DNA from: Vibrio pectenicida
GTDB lineage: Bacteria > Pseudomonadota > Gammaproteobacteria > Enterobacterales > Vibrionaceae
Direction of reading: 5' to 3'
Assembly (NCBI GenBank): GCA_024347015.1
Contig: AP024890.1
Span: 930,001 to 994,000, forward strand
Length of the DNA stretch: 64,000 nt
The translations under genes and the position numbers were made by a program. The notes below the pieces were generated by a model. The model made no database searches. It worked only from the letters and a program-made list of their open reading frames with translations, and was not told where the DNA came from. Below are positions 17,513-25,760 of the stretch, piece after piece (the stretch's first letter is position 1; each line of letters begins with the position of its first letter).

Positions 17513-18751
17513 ATGATGGGTTGCTGCGATGCACCGGGCTTAATGCCAATTGATGACGCGATAAACAAAATGTTATCGTCAATCAAACCACTTCAGACTA
17601 GTTTCCCCCTCCCCTTAATCGACGCCATTGGCTACGTTATTGCAGAGGACATCTACTCTCCTATTTTCGTTCCACCTTTCGCAAACTCTGCGATGGATGG
17701 GTTTGCTGTTCGCATTGCTAACTTAAGCAGTAACAACTACTTACCTATATCGGGAACATCTTATGCAGGACAGCCTTTTAATGACCTTTGGCCTGAGCAT
17801 ACCTGTATTAGAATTATGACAGGGGCGCAAATCCCTCATGGTTGTGATGCTGTCATTATGCAAGAAAACGCCACGGTGACGGAGCAAGGTGTCATATTTG
17901 AACAATCTAATATCAAACCACAGAATAACATTCGTCCTAAGGGTGATGATATCTCTCAAGGTGACTTGGTTGTAGCGAAAGGTTCTCGACTGACAGCACG
18001 TGATATCCCGATGATCGCAACTTTGGGCATCAGCCATGTAACTGTGCTGTGTAAACCACGTGTGGCCTTTTTTTCAACCGGTGATGAGCTTGTTTCACTT
18101 GGCGAACCTCTCAAAGCAGGGCAAATATACGATAGTAACCGCTATGGTATAAAACCTTTGATTGAAAATTTTGGTTGTGAAGCAATTGACCTTGGCATTA
18201 TTCCAGATTGCCCAGTCGAGTTAGAAGCAACCTTCAGGAAAGCTCAATCTAAGGCTGACGTTGTTGTTACCTCTGGTGGTGTTAGTGTAGGCGAGGCAGA
18301 TTACACCAAGGAAATATTACTGAATTTAGGAAAAATTGATTTCTGGAAGCTCGCCATCAAGCCGGGTAAACCATTCGCTTTTGGAACGTTACCAAACGCT
18401 TTGTTCTGCGGACTTCCTGGCAACCCTGTCTCTGCTGTCGTTACTATGTATGTTTTAGTCCAACCTCTTTTAGCAAAATTAGCTGGGCATACTTACTGGC
18501 AAAAGCCTGAATCTATTCCTGCAAAAACACGCTCTGTTTTTAGAAAATCACCAGGACGTACAGACTATCAACGTGCTATCTACAGCATTGAAAATGGTCA
18601 GTTTTTTGTTGAAACTACTGGAAATCAAAGCTCCGGGGCTTTTCGTTCGATGAGTTTAGCCAACTGTTTTGCCGTTCTTGAACAAGATCGTGGTCATATT
18701 GAAGTGGGTGATACGGTCAATATTCAATTGTTTAATTCTTCACTTTATTAG
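17513..18751 (+). CDS. moeA: Molybdopterin molybdenumtransferase MoeA
   Basis: MoeA inserts molybdate into adenylylated molybdopterin, the last step of Mo-molybdopterin synthesis. The 412-residue product (E. coli MoeA 411) carries FANSAMDGFAV near residue 60 and IRIMTGAQIPHGCDAVIMQE. It also has FFSTGDELVSLGE and TSGGVSVGEADYTKEIL, the latter being the molybdopterin-binding loop. The starts at 17513 and 17516 both follow AGGGTT; an in-frame TTG-type start at 17429 adds nothing family-like. It is 8 bp from moeB, so the two form an operon. The product would be needed for the NapA molybdoenzyme encoded 14 kb away. Confidence 0.96.
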   Translation: MMGCCDAPGLMPIDDAINKMLSSIKPLQTSFPLPLIDAIGYVIAEDIYSPIFVPPFANSAMDGFAVRIANLSSNNYLPISGTSYAGQPFNDLWPEHTCIRIMTGAQIPHGCDAVIMQENATVTEQGVIFEQSNIKPQNNIRPKGDDISQGDLVVAKGSRLTARDIPMIATLGISHVTVLCKPRVAFFSTGDELVSLGEPLKAGQIYDSNRYGIKPLIENFGCEAIDLGIIPDCPVELEATFRKAQSKADVVVTSGGVSVGEADYTKEILLNLGKIDFWKLAIKPGKPFAFGTLPNALFCGLPGNPVSAVVTMYVLVQPLLAKLAGHTYWQKPESIPAKTRSVFRKSPGRTDYQRAIYSIENGQFFVETTGNQSSGAFRSMSLANCFAVLEQDRGHIEVGDTVNIQLFNSSLY

Positions 18752-18759
18752 GAAACAGT

Positions 18760-19521
18760 TTGACCATTCTTTCTGATCAGGAAATGCTGCGCTATAACCG
18801 TCAAATCATTCTTAAAGATTTTGATTTTGAGGGCCAGGAAGCACTAAAGCAAAGTACAATCCTTGTGATAGGCATCGGCGGCCTTGGTTGTGCTGCCAGC
18901 CAATATTTATCTGCTGCTGGAATCGGCTCTTTAACCTTGGTTGATGATGACATTGTTGAACTGTCTAACCTACATAGGCAAGTATTGCATCAGGATATAA
19001 ATCAAGGACAATACAAGGTTCATTCTGCTACAGATTCACTCAAACAACTCAATCCGTATTTAAATATCCGCCCTATTGCTAAGCGCTTAGACTCCTTAGA
19101 ACTTGAATCTGAAATCAAACAACATACTTTGGTTGTGGATTGTTCAGATAACCTTGAAACACGAAATCAACTTAATAGCATTTGCTATAAGCTCAAAGTA
19201 CCCTTGGTGTCGGGAGCTGCAATAAGAATGGAAGGACAAGTTAGCGTCTTTACCTATAAAGATGATAACCAACCATGTTATCAGTGCTTAAGTTCACTAA
19301 TCGGAAACACAGATTTGAGTTGTGTAGAGTCCGGTGTGATGTCCCCTATTGTTGGTATTATTGGAACAGTACAAGCATTAGAGGCGATTAAAGTCATTGC
19401 AAGATTCGGCCAATCAAAACAAGGAAAAGTTTTGCATTTGGATGGTATGAGTATGTCGTGGAGAGAGATGAATCTAATCAAGATAGTCCACTGTATTGTA
19501 TGTGGTATGGAGTCTAGTTAA
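18760..19521 (+). CDS. moeB: Molybdopterin-synthase adenylyltransferase MoeB
   Basis: MoeB is an E1-like enzyme that adenylates the C-terminal glycine of MoaD for sulfur transfer. The 253-residue product has the nucleotide loop VIGIGGLGCAASQYL, the LVDDDIVELSNLHRQ block, the VDCSDNLETRNQLN segment and two zinc-binding CxxC pairs (CYQC and HCIVC). The adenylation ring and the C188-region Cys (NTDLSCVESGV) are present. The start is a TTG at 18760 with AGGAAACAG upstream. It is co-transcribed with moeA. Confidence 0.95.
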   Translation: MTILSDQEMLRYNRQIILKDFDFEGQEALKQSTILVIGIGGLGCAASQYLSAAGIGSLTLVDDDIVELSNLHRQVLHQDINQGQYKVHSATDSLKQLNPYLNIRPIAKRLDSLELESEIKQHTLVVDCSDNLETRNQLNSICYKLKVPLVSGAAIRMEGQVSVFTYKDDNQPCYQCLSSLIGNTDLSCVESGVMSPIVGIIGTVQALEAIKVIARFGQSKQGKVLHLDGMSMSWREMNLIKIVHCIVCGMESS

Positions 19522-19587
19522 GTCACAATACCTGCCTTGCTTAGCCCTGTACAAACGCAAAATAAACAGATTTATAAAGGAATATTT

Positions 19588-20418
19588 ATGTCACCAATTG
19601 TTACACCAAAACAGGTACAAAAACTACGTGAGACTGGAAGACTCATTATCTTGGACGCTAGTATCGACTTTCAGGTACCATCGACTCCACCCAATGATAA
19701 ACATAATATTATTCCTGACGCCATTCGTTTTGATTACGATAAAGTCTTTTGCGATCCTAGTTCTTTACTACCACATATGATGCCTTCAGAGGAAAGGTTT
19801 AATAGCCTTGCTCGTGGCATTGGCATAAATCAAAACTCCATTATTGTTGTTTATGATAATAGCGGTACTTTTGCTTCACCTAGGGCTTGGTGGATGTTTA
19901 AAGCGCTGGGGCATGTCGAGGTGTATATCCTCGATGGTGGCCTGTCTGAATGGAAGAATGAAGGTCTAGAGACAGTGACCTCATATCAAAACACTTTTTC
20001 TAAGGGCAATTTCAGTGGACAGTTACACCCCAGTTATTTTGTAGACTCTAATTTTATCTTGAACAATATAGATAATTCCAGTTGTCAGATCCTTGATGCT
20101 CGCTCACATGACCGCTTTAATGCAAAGGTTACTGAACCAAGGGGTGGTATCCGCTCTGGTCATATTCCAAATTCTGTATGCCTGCCTTTTTTGCAGTTAA
20201 TCGATGGTCATAAGCTCAAATCCCCTACAGAACTCAAGCGGATTCTGTTGAATACGATGGACCATAATAAAACACAATATGTGTTTAGTTGTGGTTCTGG
20301 TGTCACAGCAGCAATTATTTTAGTTGCAGCGCAGATTGCAGGTTATCAAAACCTATCTATATATGATGGATCTTGGACTGAATGGGGAGCAAATACAGAT
20401 TTGCCGATTCAAGGCTAA
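19588..20418 (+). CDS. sseA: 3-mercaptopyruvate sulfurtransferase
   Basis: The 276-residue product contains two tandem rhodanese domains; the second carries the active-site loop CGSGVTA, which is diagnostic for mercaptopyruvate rather than thiosulfate specificity. RGGIRSGHIPNSVCLPF precedes it, and SPRAWWMFKALGHVEVYILDGG marks the first domain. It transfers sulfur from 3-mercaptopyruvate to acceptors such as cyanide or thioredoxin. The ATG at 19588 follows AAGGAAT and has a better ribosome site than the in-frame start 51 bases upstream. It is 66 bp after moeB, and a sulfur-handling role alongside MoeB is plausible but inferred. Confidence 0.92.
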   Translation: MSPIVTPKQVQKLRETGRLIILDASIDFQVPSTPPNDKHNIIPDAIRFDYDKVFCDPSSLLPHMMPSEERFNSLARGIGINQNSIIVVYDNSGTFASPRAWWMFKALGHVEVYILDGGLSEWKNEGLETVTSYQNTFSKGNFSGQLHPSYFVDSNFILNNIDNSSCQILDARSHDRFNAKVTEPRGGIRSGHIPNSVCLPFLQLIDGHKLKSPTELKRILLNTMDHNKTQYVFSCGSGVTAAIILVAAQIAGYQNLSIYDGSWTEWGANTDLPIQG

Positions 20419-20514
20419 ATGTTACATTAGTCAGACATAAAGCTTCCTCCAACGCAACTTTTCAAATTTTAACTGCGATTACATTATCGTATTAGGTCAA
20501 CAGGAGAAACAACC

Positions 20515-21228
20515 ATGTTTACCGGGATTATTTCCTCAGTAGCAGTGATCCAGCATATCGAAGATCACGGTGGGATTCGAACATTTGAGATAGAGTTTGA
20601 ACAAGACTTTTGCCAAGATCTCAACATAGGTGCAAGCGTTTCCGTTGATGGGGTATGTTTAACCGTGACTGCGCAACAGTCACCAACGAGAGTCGCATTC
20701 GATGTAATGCTACCGAGCATTAAGATCACCACGCTTGGAACTTGTGAGGCTGGTTCAAGAGTGAATGTTGAGCGAGCTGCCAAAGACGGTGTAGAGATTG
20801 GTGGCCACCCTCTTTCAGGACACATTGATGGTAAAACTACAGTTAACCAAATAGAAGTATTAGAAGAGAATTATCGTCTTAGGTTGGATTTGCCTTTACT
20901 ACTCAAGCCCTATATTTTTTCAAAAGGGTATATTGCTATTAATGGTGCGAGTCTTACGGTCTCAGAAGTTAATAAGTCCGCCAATTGGTTTGAAGTTTGG
21001 CTCATTCCTGAAACCCGACGCCAAACGACACTTGGAAAAAAAACCGTGGGTGATTACGTCAATATAGAGATAGAACGTGGTACTCAAGTTGTCGTCGATA
21101 CGATCAAAGACACGCTGAATGATGCATTAGGCTCTCTCCTACCTGACTTTGAACGTTACCTAAATACTAAAAATATCGATATTGATTCACTTGCAGGCAA
21201 TACAGTTCGCCACCTAGCTAAAAAATAA
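20515..21228 (+). CDS. ribE: Riboflavin synthase, alpha-type
   Basis: The enzyme dismutates two 6,7-dimethyl-8-ribityllumazine molecules to riboflavin. The 237-residue protein has the signature N-terminus MFTGI, and two lumazine-binding repeats. Catalytic or ligand residues I can map by memory of the E. coli enzyme are kept: Phe2, Ser and Cys in GASVSVDGVCLTV, His in GGHPLSGH, and Lys, Ser and Thr in SKGYIAINGASLTVSEV. These argue for an active synthase rather than a lumazine protein paralogue of the bioluminescent bacteria. The C-terminus is about 20 residues longer than the typical enzyme. No FMN riboswitch is evident upstream. A second synthase elsewhere cannot be excluded. Confidence 0.9.
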   Translation: MFTGIISSVAVIQHIEDHGGIRTFEIEFEQDFCQDLNIGASVSVDGVCLTVTAQQSPTRVAFDVMLPSIKITTLGTCEAGSRVNVERAAKDGVEIGGHPLSGHIDGKTTVNQIEVLEENYRLRLDLPLLLKPYIFSKGYIAINGASLTVSEVNKSANWFEVWLIPETRRQTTLGKKTVGDYVNIEIERGTQVVVDTIKDTLNDALGSLLPDFERYLNTKNIDIDSLAGNTVRHLAKK

Positions 21229-21242
21229 ACTCCACAACTAAA

Positions 21243-21267
21243 AAGCGCCAGCAATATACTGGCGCTT
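21243..21267. terminator. Hairpin between convergent ribE and small gene
   Basis: A 9-bp stem (AAGCGCCAG at 21243-21251 with CTGGCGCTT at 21259-21267) with a 7-base loop lies between the convergent stops. It has a short T-rich tail on the forward strand and AAAA on the other side, so it may terminate both genes. Confidence 0.75.
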
Positions 21268-21291
21268 GGTTTCTTTGTTAATACAGAGCTA

Positions 21292-21480
21292 TTAACGATA
21301 TAAGCCAATATCTTTTTGCATATGACCAGACATATCACTTGCGTAGTAAGCGTGAGGTGTATTGTCAGTAAAAAGAATATCTACTAGGTGTGCAATCAAT
21401 CCTTTGAATGTTACCGAATAGGTTTTTCTGTCCATAGAGATAGGAGCTTCAATAGTTCCAATACTTATTGCTTGTGTCAT
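21292..21480 (-). CDS. Small hypothetical protein
   Basis: The 62-residue product starts at an ATG at 21480 with GAGAGG about 8 bases upstream, a good ribosome site. It has no membrane segment and ends in SDMSGHMQKDIGLYR. I do not recognise the family. It lies convergent to ribE and shares a terminator with it. A real gene is likely given the ribosome site and ordinary codon use. Confidence 0.5.
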   Translation of the reverse strand: MTQAISIGTIEAPISMDRKTYSVTFKGLIAHLVDILFTDNTPHAYYASDMSGHMQKDIGLYR

Positions 21481-21899
21481 GAGTGCCTCTCTATAAATCG
21501 TATAATTTGTTTCGATGGGGAAATATTAAGCAATATTTCGATGTTCAAAAAATGACAAATTTTAGCGATTCAGATTAGTTTTTATAATGGAACAATTCGT
21601 TAACATTACCAATTAATAAAATGCAGATAAAATGCAGATAAAATGCGAAACTACGATTAAATAGCTAAATTCAATGCATAAAATATCGTCAGAATGACTA
21701 TAAAAAATCTGCGTTTACAAGTCATTTACATACAATAAATGTAAAATAAATTTGCAACATTACTTATAAAACTACTTTTACAGGAAGTGAAGACTAATTT
21801 GAGGGAAAAATACAATAAATAAACACCCGTATTAACTCAACCATCATTTAGAAAAATTATTAAATGCTGACAAGTAGGTATAAAAAACATCATGAATGA
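21481..21899. other. AT-rich intergenic stretch
   Basis: About 420 bp without a supported gene between the small gene at 21292-21480 and the hairpin at 21900. It contains the 11-bp tandem repeat at 21616-21645 and otherwise nothing I recognise. The promoter of the 21292-21480 gene should lie at its left end. Confidence 0.5.
21616..21645. repeat. Short tandem repeat, about 2.7 copies of an 11-bp unit
   Basis: The unit ATAAAATGCAG occurs at 21616-21626 and 21627-21637, with a partial third copy at 21638-21645. It may be slipped-strand expansion or a pair of regulator sites. Confidence 0.7.
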
Positions 21900-21935
21900 A
21901 AGCTTAATGGGGATGGTTTCTCCCCATTAAAGCTT
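21900..21935 (-). terminator. Long hairpin after the small membrane peptide gene
   Basis: The stem pairs TCCCCATTAAAGCTT (21921-21935) with AAGCTTAATGGGGA (21900-21913), about 14 bp with one bulge and a 7-base loop. On the reverse strand it follows the stop of the 31-residue peptide gene by 11 bp. It lacks a T run, so it may be a 3' stabilising structure. Confidence 0.55.
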
Positions 21936-21946
21936 ATGCTTGGTTG

Positions 21947-22042
21947 TCATACTACCCCAGACGGAATAAAGTACACTAGTGCAGACCATACGCCTACCCA
22001 GCTAACTACAACCACAATATCGAACCAATTTCTCTTTAACAT
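21947..22042 (-). CDS. 31-residue single-span membrane peptide downstream of nucleotidase gene
   Basis: On the reverse strand an ATG at 22042 opens a 31-codon frame ending in TGA at 21947. The product begins MLKRNWFD and continues as one hydrophobic helix (IVVVVSWVGVWSALVYFI, residues 9-26), then ends PSGVV. The positive N-terminus suggests the N-in orientation. GGGGGA lies 5 bases before the ATG. It follows the 5'-nucleotidase-family gene by 34 bp on the same strand, so it is probably co-transcribed, and a hairpin follows. The size, charge pattern, ribosome site and placement are those of small regulatory membrane proteins. I do not recognise the family; the function is unknown. Confidence 0.55.
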   Translation of the reverse strand: MLKRNWFDIVVVVSWVGVWSALVYFIPSGVV

Positions 22043-22076
22043 AGGTTCCCCCAAATAACATTAGCCCAATCAGAAC

Positions 22077-23822
22077 TTAGCAACCTTTGTGCCACCAATT
22101 CTGTTGTGTTAATTGAGGTCTATTAAGTTCATCTGGCCTATCGGTAAGAAGATCTATAAAGCAATCGGTCATGGACTTATCCGTCACGATTTCCTCTCCA
22201 GACATATTTAACAAGGCTTCATATCCCTCCTTCCCTTTCATCGTATAAGCGGAAGAACTTCCGAGGTAAAATACATTAGGATCAATTGCTTGCCAGCCAA
22301 ACTGAGGTTTATATATTTCTAGATCTACAATCCTCTGCCCTATCTGAGCATGGCTTAAATACTTAAAGTTAAGATTGTAAGTATAGGGGTAGGAACCATC
22401 ACCAGTACCATTTACGCCATTATTGAGAGCATTGTTTATTGAGCCTTCAAGTGCAGCGGCAATATCCTTCCCTTTGACTTTATAAACACCTACGGGAACG
22501 GCAAACGGAAGTAATTTTCCGGCAATATCAGCTACGGAAACATCACCTTGGTGAAGTGAATTTCTTACACCACCAGCGTTGTGAATCGCGAATTCCACAC
22601 CATAACCAAGTTTCTGCATCGAGTAAGCAAAAGATTCAGCGACAAGCGGCGCCAATTCACTGGCACCAATATCATCAGGGACTCTCACATGTCGCATAGG
22701 CTGTTTTGCTGTTGCAACAATCTGATGCTGCAACTCTCGAACTCTAGGCAAATACTTATTATTTAATATTGACTGGACATCTTGATCTTTTTTGCAAACA
22801 TTAACATTTGGGTGACTATCGATAAACTGACGAACACGGTTATAAGGTACTTGAGTTGTTGCTTTCGTCATACTGGCATCGAGAAAAAGACGTCGCCCTA
22901 ATAAGAGTTCATTTTTACCGTTAAAGCTTATAACTCTACCGTTTTCATCAAAGTCAATGTCACAATGCCCCATACTAAGGGAGTGATAGCCAGCTTGGAC
23001 AATATAAGTATCATTAACTTTCATTCCATAATGGTCGTCTTTCTTTAGTCCTAAAGCACTAAAGTCACCTTGTAGGCGATGGCTATGTCCACCAACAATA
23101 ACACTAATGCCATCTACCTTATCAGCTAAATCAAAATCTGCTTCATACCCCATATGACTAAGTAAAATGATCTTATTGATCCCTTGGGCTCGAATTTCAT
23201 CAACCGTATTCTTCGCTGTTCTAATTGAATCAACAAAGGGGGTATCATGATCTGGATTTGAAATGTCGAGCATTTGATCTAGAGCCAAAGAAAATATTGC
23301 TATAGGCTCTCCTTCGATCTGCTTCACTATCCATTGAGCAGTTCGAGCTATATGATTAAATGCATGAACATTATCAATATCACGTAACGTAAGTGTTTTA
23401 TTTTTGTTTTCTTGTGAAAGATCCCAATTACCAGCTAATAGAGGAAAATCAATTTCCCTCACAAATTTTGCCACGGGTAAGTTGCCCATATCCAATTCGT
23501 GATTACCTAACGCCATAGCATCGAGGTTAAGCGCATTTAGCATTTCAGCGTTAGCTTCTCCTTTAAACAAAGAGAAATATAGCGTTCCCTGAAAACAGTC
23601 ACCAGCATGGAGAAATACCATTTCTCTGGAGTGACATAGTGTTGCCTCTAGTTGCTTTTTACGAGTAGCGATTCGAGCAAAACCACCTGCACTAACGTAG
23701 GGTGTAAAATTTTGTCCTGCTACATTGATTGATAACTGCAATGATGTAGGTTCAAAATGTGAATGGGTATCATTAATGTGGACAAGTCTTATCTTAGCCA
23801 TTTTATTATTTTTATAACGCAT
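22077..23822 (-). CDS. 5'-nucleotidase/2',3'-cyclic phosphodiesterase family metallophosphatase
   Basis: The 581-residue product has the UshA-type two-domain layout. The metallophosphatase domain has VHINDTHSHF (metal ligands), then HAGDCFQG, ALGNHELDMG, LLSHMGYEAD and VGGHSHRLQG. The C-terminal 5'-nucleotidase domain has NAGGVRNSLHQGDVSVADI and later SSSAYTMKGKEGYEAL. It should hydrolyse nucleotides or related phosphoesters. Unlike UshA it begins MRYKNNKMAKIRLVHIND with no signal peptide, and the ATG at 23822 with GAGAGG upstream leaves no room for one, so it may be cytoplasmic. Followed by the membrane peptide gene at 21947-22042. Confidence 0.88.
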   Translation of the reverse strand: MRYKNNKMAKIRLVHINDTHSHFEPTSLQLSINVAGQNFTPYVSAGGFARIATRKKQLEATLCHSREMVFLHAGDCFQGTLYFSLFKGEANAEMLNALNLDAMALGNHELDMGNLPVAKFVREIDFPLLAGNWDLSQENKNKTLTLRDIDNVHAFNHIARTAQWIVKQIEGEPIAIFSLALDQMLDISNPDHDTPFVDSIRTAKNTVDEIRAQGINKIILLSHMGYEADFDLADKVDGISVIVGGHSHRLQGDFSALGLKKDDHYGMKVNDTYIVQAGYHSLSMGHCDIDFDENGRVISFNGKNELLLGRRLFLDASMTKATTQVPYNRVRQFIDSHPNVNVCKKDQDVQSILNNKYLPRVRELQHQIVATAKQPMRHVRVPDDIGASELAPLVAESFAYSMQKLGYGVEFAIHNAGGVRNSLHQGDVSVADIAGKLLPFAVPVGVYKVKGKDIAAALEGSINNALNNGVNGTGDGSYPYTYNLNFKYLSHAQIGQRIVDLEIYKPQFGWQAIDPNVFYLGSSSAYTMKGKEGYEALLNMSGEEIVTDKSMTDCFIDLLTDRPDELNRPQLTQQNWWHKGC

Positions 23823-24038
23823 AACGCCTCTCTATTTCCTCACATCGTAACCCATCCTTTGTGACAAATTCATTACTTTTAACATTATTATTTGTTTGGG
23901 AAGCACCGTTCATTTTGTTTTAGCAGCATAAAACATTGATGACTTGCCTCAAATTAGTAACTTTGTGAGCTAACCTTCCGCTTGTAAGAAGCTTTTCTAT
24001 TATGCTTTAGATAACAATAGCTCATTTGGAGTCAGTCA

Positions 24039-25670
24039 ATGCTGCTAGAGCGGATTGAAATTTCCGGCTTTCGTGGGATCAAGCGACTATCCATCGCATT
24101 TGAAGAGCTCACCACCCTTATCGGGGAAAATACCTGGGGTAAATCGTCACTCCTAGATGCGCTCGCTGTGGCCTTACCACCTGAAGGAACGCCATATCAA
24201 TTTGAAATGGCTGATTTTCATGTCGATTATTCTGATGCTCATCCACAATCTCAACATTTACAGATCGTGCTAAGCCTAATTTCTACCGATAAAAAAGAAA
24301 TAAACTCAGGCCGTTATCGTAAAATCAGACCAGTTTGGACGCAAAACTCACAAGGGACAAACCGGATAATTTATACATTAAGTGCCAGTCGAGAAGGGCA
24401 TGAGGTAAAAACTCGCTACGTATTTCTTGACAATCAAGGTAACCCACTGCTGCTACATCACTCTGAAAAGCTTGCTCAAGAGCTAATGACACTACACCCT
24501 GTAATTAGACTAAAAGATTCTCGCCGATTTGAAAGAGCTATTAAGGTAGGAGAAAATGACAATGACAGGATTGAAAAAAGAATAAACAATACGTGCAGAC
24601 GCTTAATGGCAGTACCTGGCCATGTAAATAAAGGAGAAATGAAAAGTAGTTTAAATTCTATGAATGTTTTAGTTGAACACTATTTTTCATTTAAATCTAA
24701 TACACGTAAAAACTTACGAAAACAAAGGGATGGTATTTTTTTTAGTAGTTCTCCAAACAACAAAAGTATTTCACAGGTTGTTGAAGAGACTCAAAGTAAA
24801 CAGACCAGATTATTGTTCATGGGCTTGCTAAACGCATACCTGCAAGCAAAAGGCCCTAATAAATTACGCCGCTGTGCTAGGCCTCTGTTAATTCTCGAAG
24901 ACCCAGAAGGTCGTCTTCATCCCACTCATTTAGCACGGGCATGGAGCTTACTTCAGCTTCTTCCAATGCAAAAAATACTAACGACAAACAGCGGTGATCT
25001 ACTTGGGCAAGTTCCATTAAATAGTATTCGACGTTTAGTAAGGCAATCAGACAAAACGATTACCACTTACCTGCCCGCTCAAGGATTTAGCAAAGATGAG
25101 TTCAGACGTATTGGGTTTCATATACGTTTTCATCGTTCTGGTGCACTTTTCGCAAGATGCTGGCTTTTAGTGGAGGGTGAAACTGAAGTATGGCTTTTTA
25201 ATGAACTAGCTAACCAATGTGGTTACAATTTAGCTGCTGAAGGAGTGCAAATAATAGAGTTTGCCCAATCAGGTTTAAAGTCATTGGTGAAAATAGCTAA
25301 AGCATTTGGTATTGACTGGCATGTTGTCACTGACGGTGACGCTGCTGGGAAAAAATATGCATCAGCTGTCCGTGCACAACTTGGTAACGATCAAGAACGG
25401 CACCGTTTAACAGAGCTTCCCGATAGAGACATTGAGCATTATCTATACAACAATGGTTTTGAAGCTTTTTTTAAGGATATGGTTCGTATTCCATTAGATC
25501 ATCCAATCCCAGCTAAAAAAGTAGTCACTAGAGTACTTAAGAAATTTGCCAAACCAGATTTAGCGCTTGCTATTGTCTCTTATTGTGAAGGTAAGGGGAT
25601 GGAATGTATACCATTATTACTCAGATGGACATTAAAACGTGTTATTACCATGGCTAATGGCAATACTTAA
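24039..25670 (+). CDS. ybjD: OLD family ATP-dependent nuclease, YbjD-like
   Basis: The 543-residue protein has an ABC-type ATPase N-terminus (Walker A GENTWGKSSLLDAL, near residue 30) and LLILEDPEGRLHP as the signature/Walker B region. A C-terminal TOPRIM domain follows: LLVEGETEVWLFNEL near residue 380 and VVTDGDAAGKKYA. It aligns well with E. coli YbjD by memory, including FHIRFHRSGALFARCWLLVEG and EFAQSGLK. OLD-type proteins are ATP-dependent nucleases, some acting in phage defence when paired with a GajB-like UvrD helicase. Here no such partner sits next to it, so a housekeeping or unknown role is more likely. The Walker A is atypical but conserved within this subfamily. Confidence 0.92.
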   Translation: MLLERIEISGFRGIKRLSIAFEELTTLIGENTWGKSSLLDALAVALPPEGTPYQFEMADFHVDYSDAHPQSQHLQIVLSLISTDKKEINSGRYRKIRPVWTQNSQGTNRIIYTLSASREGHEVKTRYVFLDNQGNPLLLHHSEKLAQELMTLHPVIRLKDSRRFERAIKVGENDNDRIEKRINNTCRRLMAVPGHVNKGEMKSSLNSMNVLVEHYFSFKSNTRKNLRKQRDGIFFSSSPNNKSISQVVEETQSKQTRLLFMGLLNAYLQAKGPNKLRRCARPLLILEDPEGRLHPTHLARAWSLLQLLPMQKILTTNSGDLLGQVPLNSIRRLVRQSDKTITTYLPAQGFSKDEFRRIGFHIRFHRSGALFARCWLLVEGETEVWLFNELANQCGYNLAAEGVQIIEFAQSGLKSLVKIAKAFGIDWHVVTDGDAAGKKYASAVRAQLGNDQERHRLTELPDRDIEHYLYNNGFEAFFKDMVRIPLDHPIPAKKVVTRVLKKFAKPDLALAIVSYCEGKGMECIPLLLRWTLKRVITMANGNT

Positions 25671-25716
25671 TAGGTTGAATATTTAAGTAATAGACTTTTA
25701 AAAAATAATCGTGTTC

Positions 25717-25754
25717 TGAAAAGTAAACCTCTGACAAAACCATCAGAGGCTTAC
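25717..25754 (-). terminator. Terminator of the cybB-yceI operon
   Basis: A 12-bp stem with one G-T pair (25743-25754 with 25723-25734) followed on the reverse strand by TTTT lies 6 bp after the yceI stop. Confidence 0.8.
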
Positions 25755-25760
25755 TGCCTA

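Noticed and set aside
20515..21228. Lumazine-protein or yellow-fluorescent-protein paralogue instead of riboflavin synthase
   Set aside because: The catalytic Cys, His, Lys, Ser and Thr positions recalled for the enzyme are kept, so an active synthase is the simpler reading.
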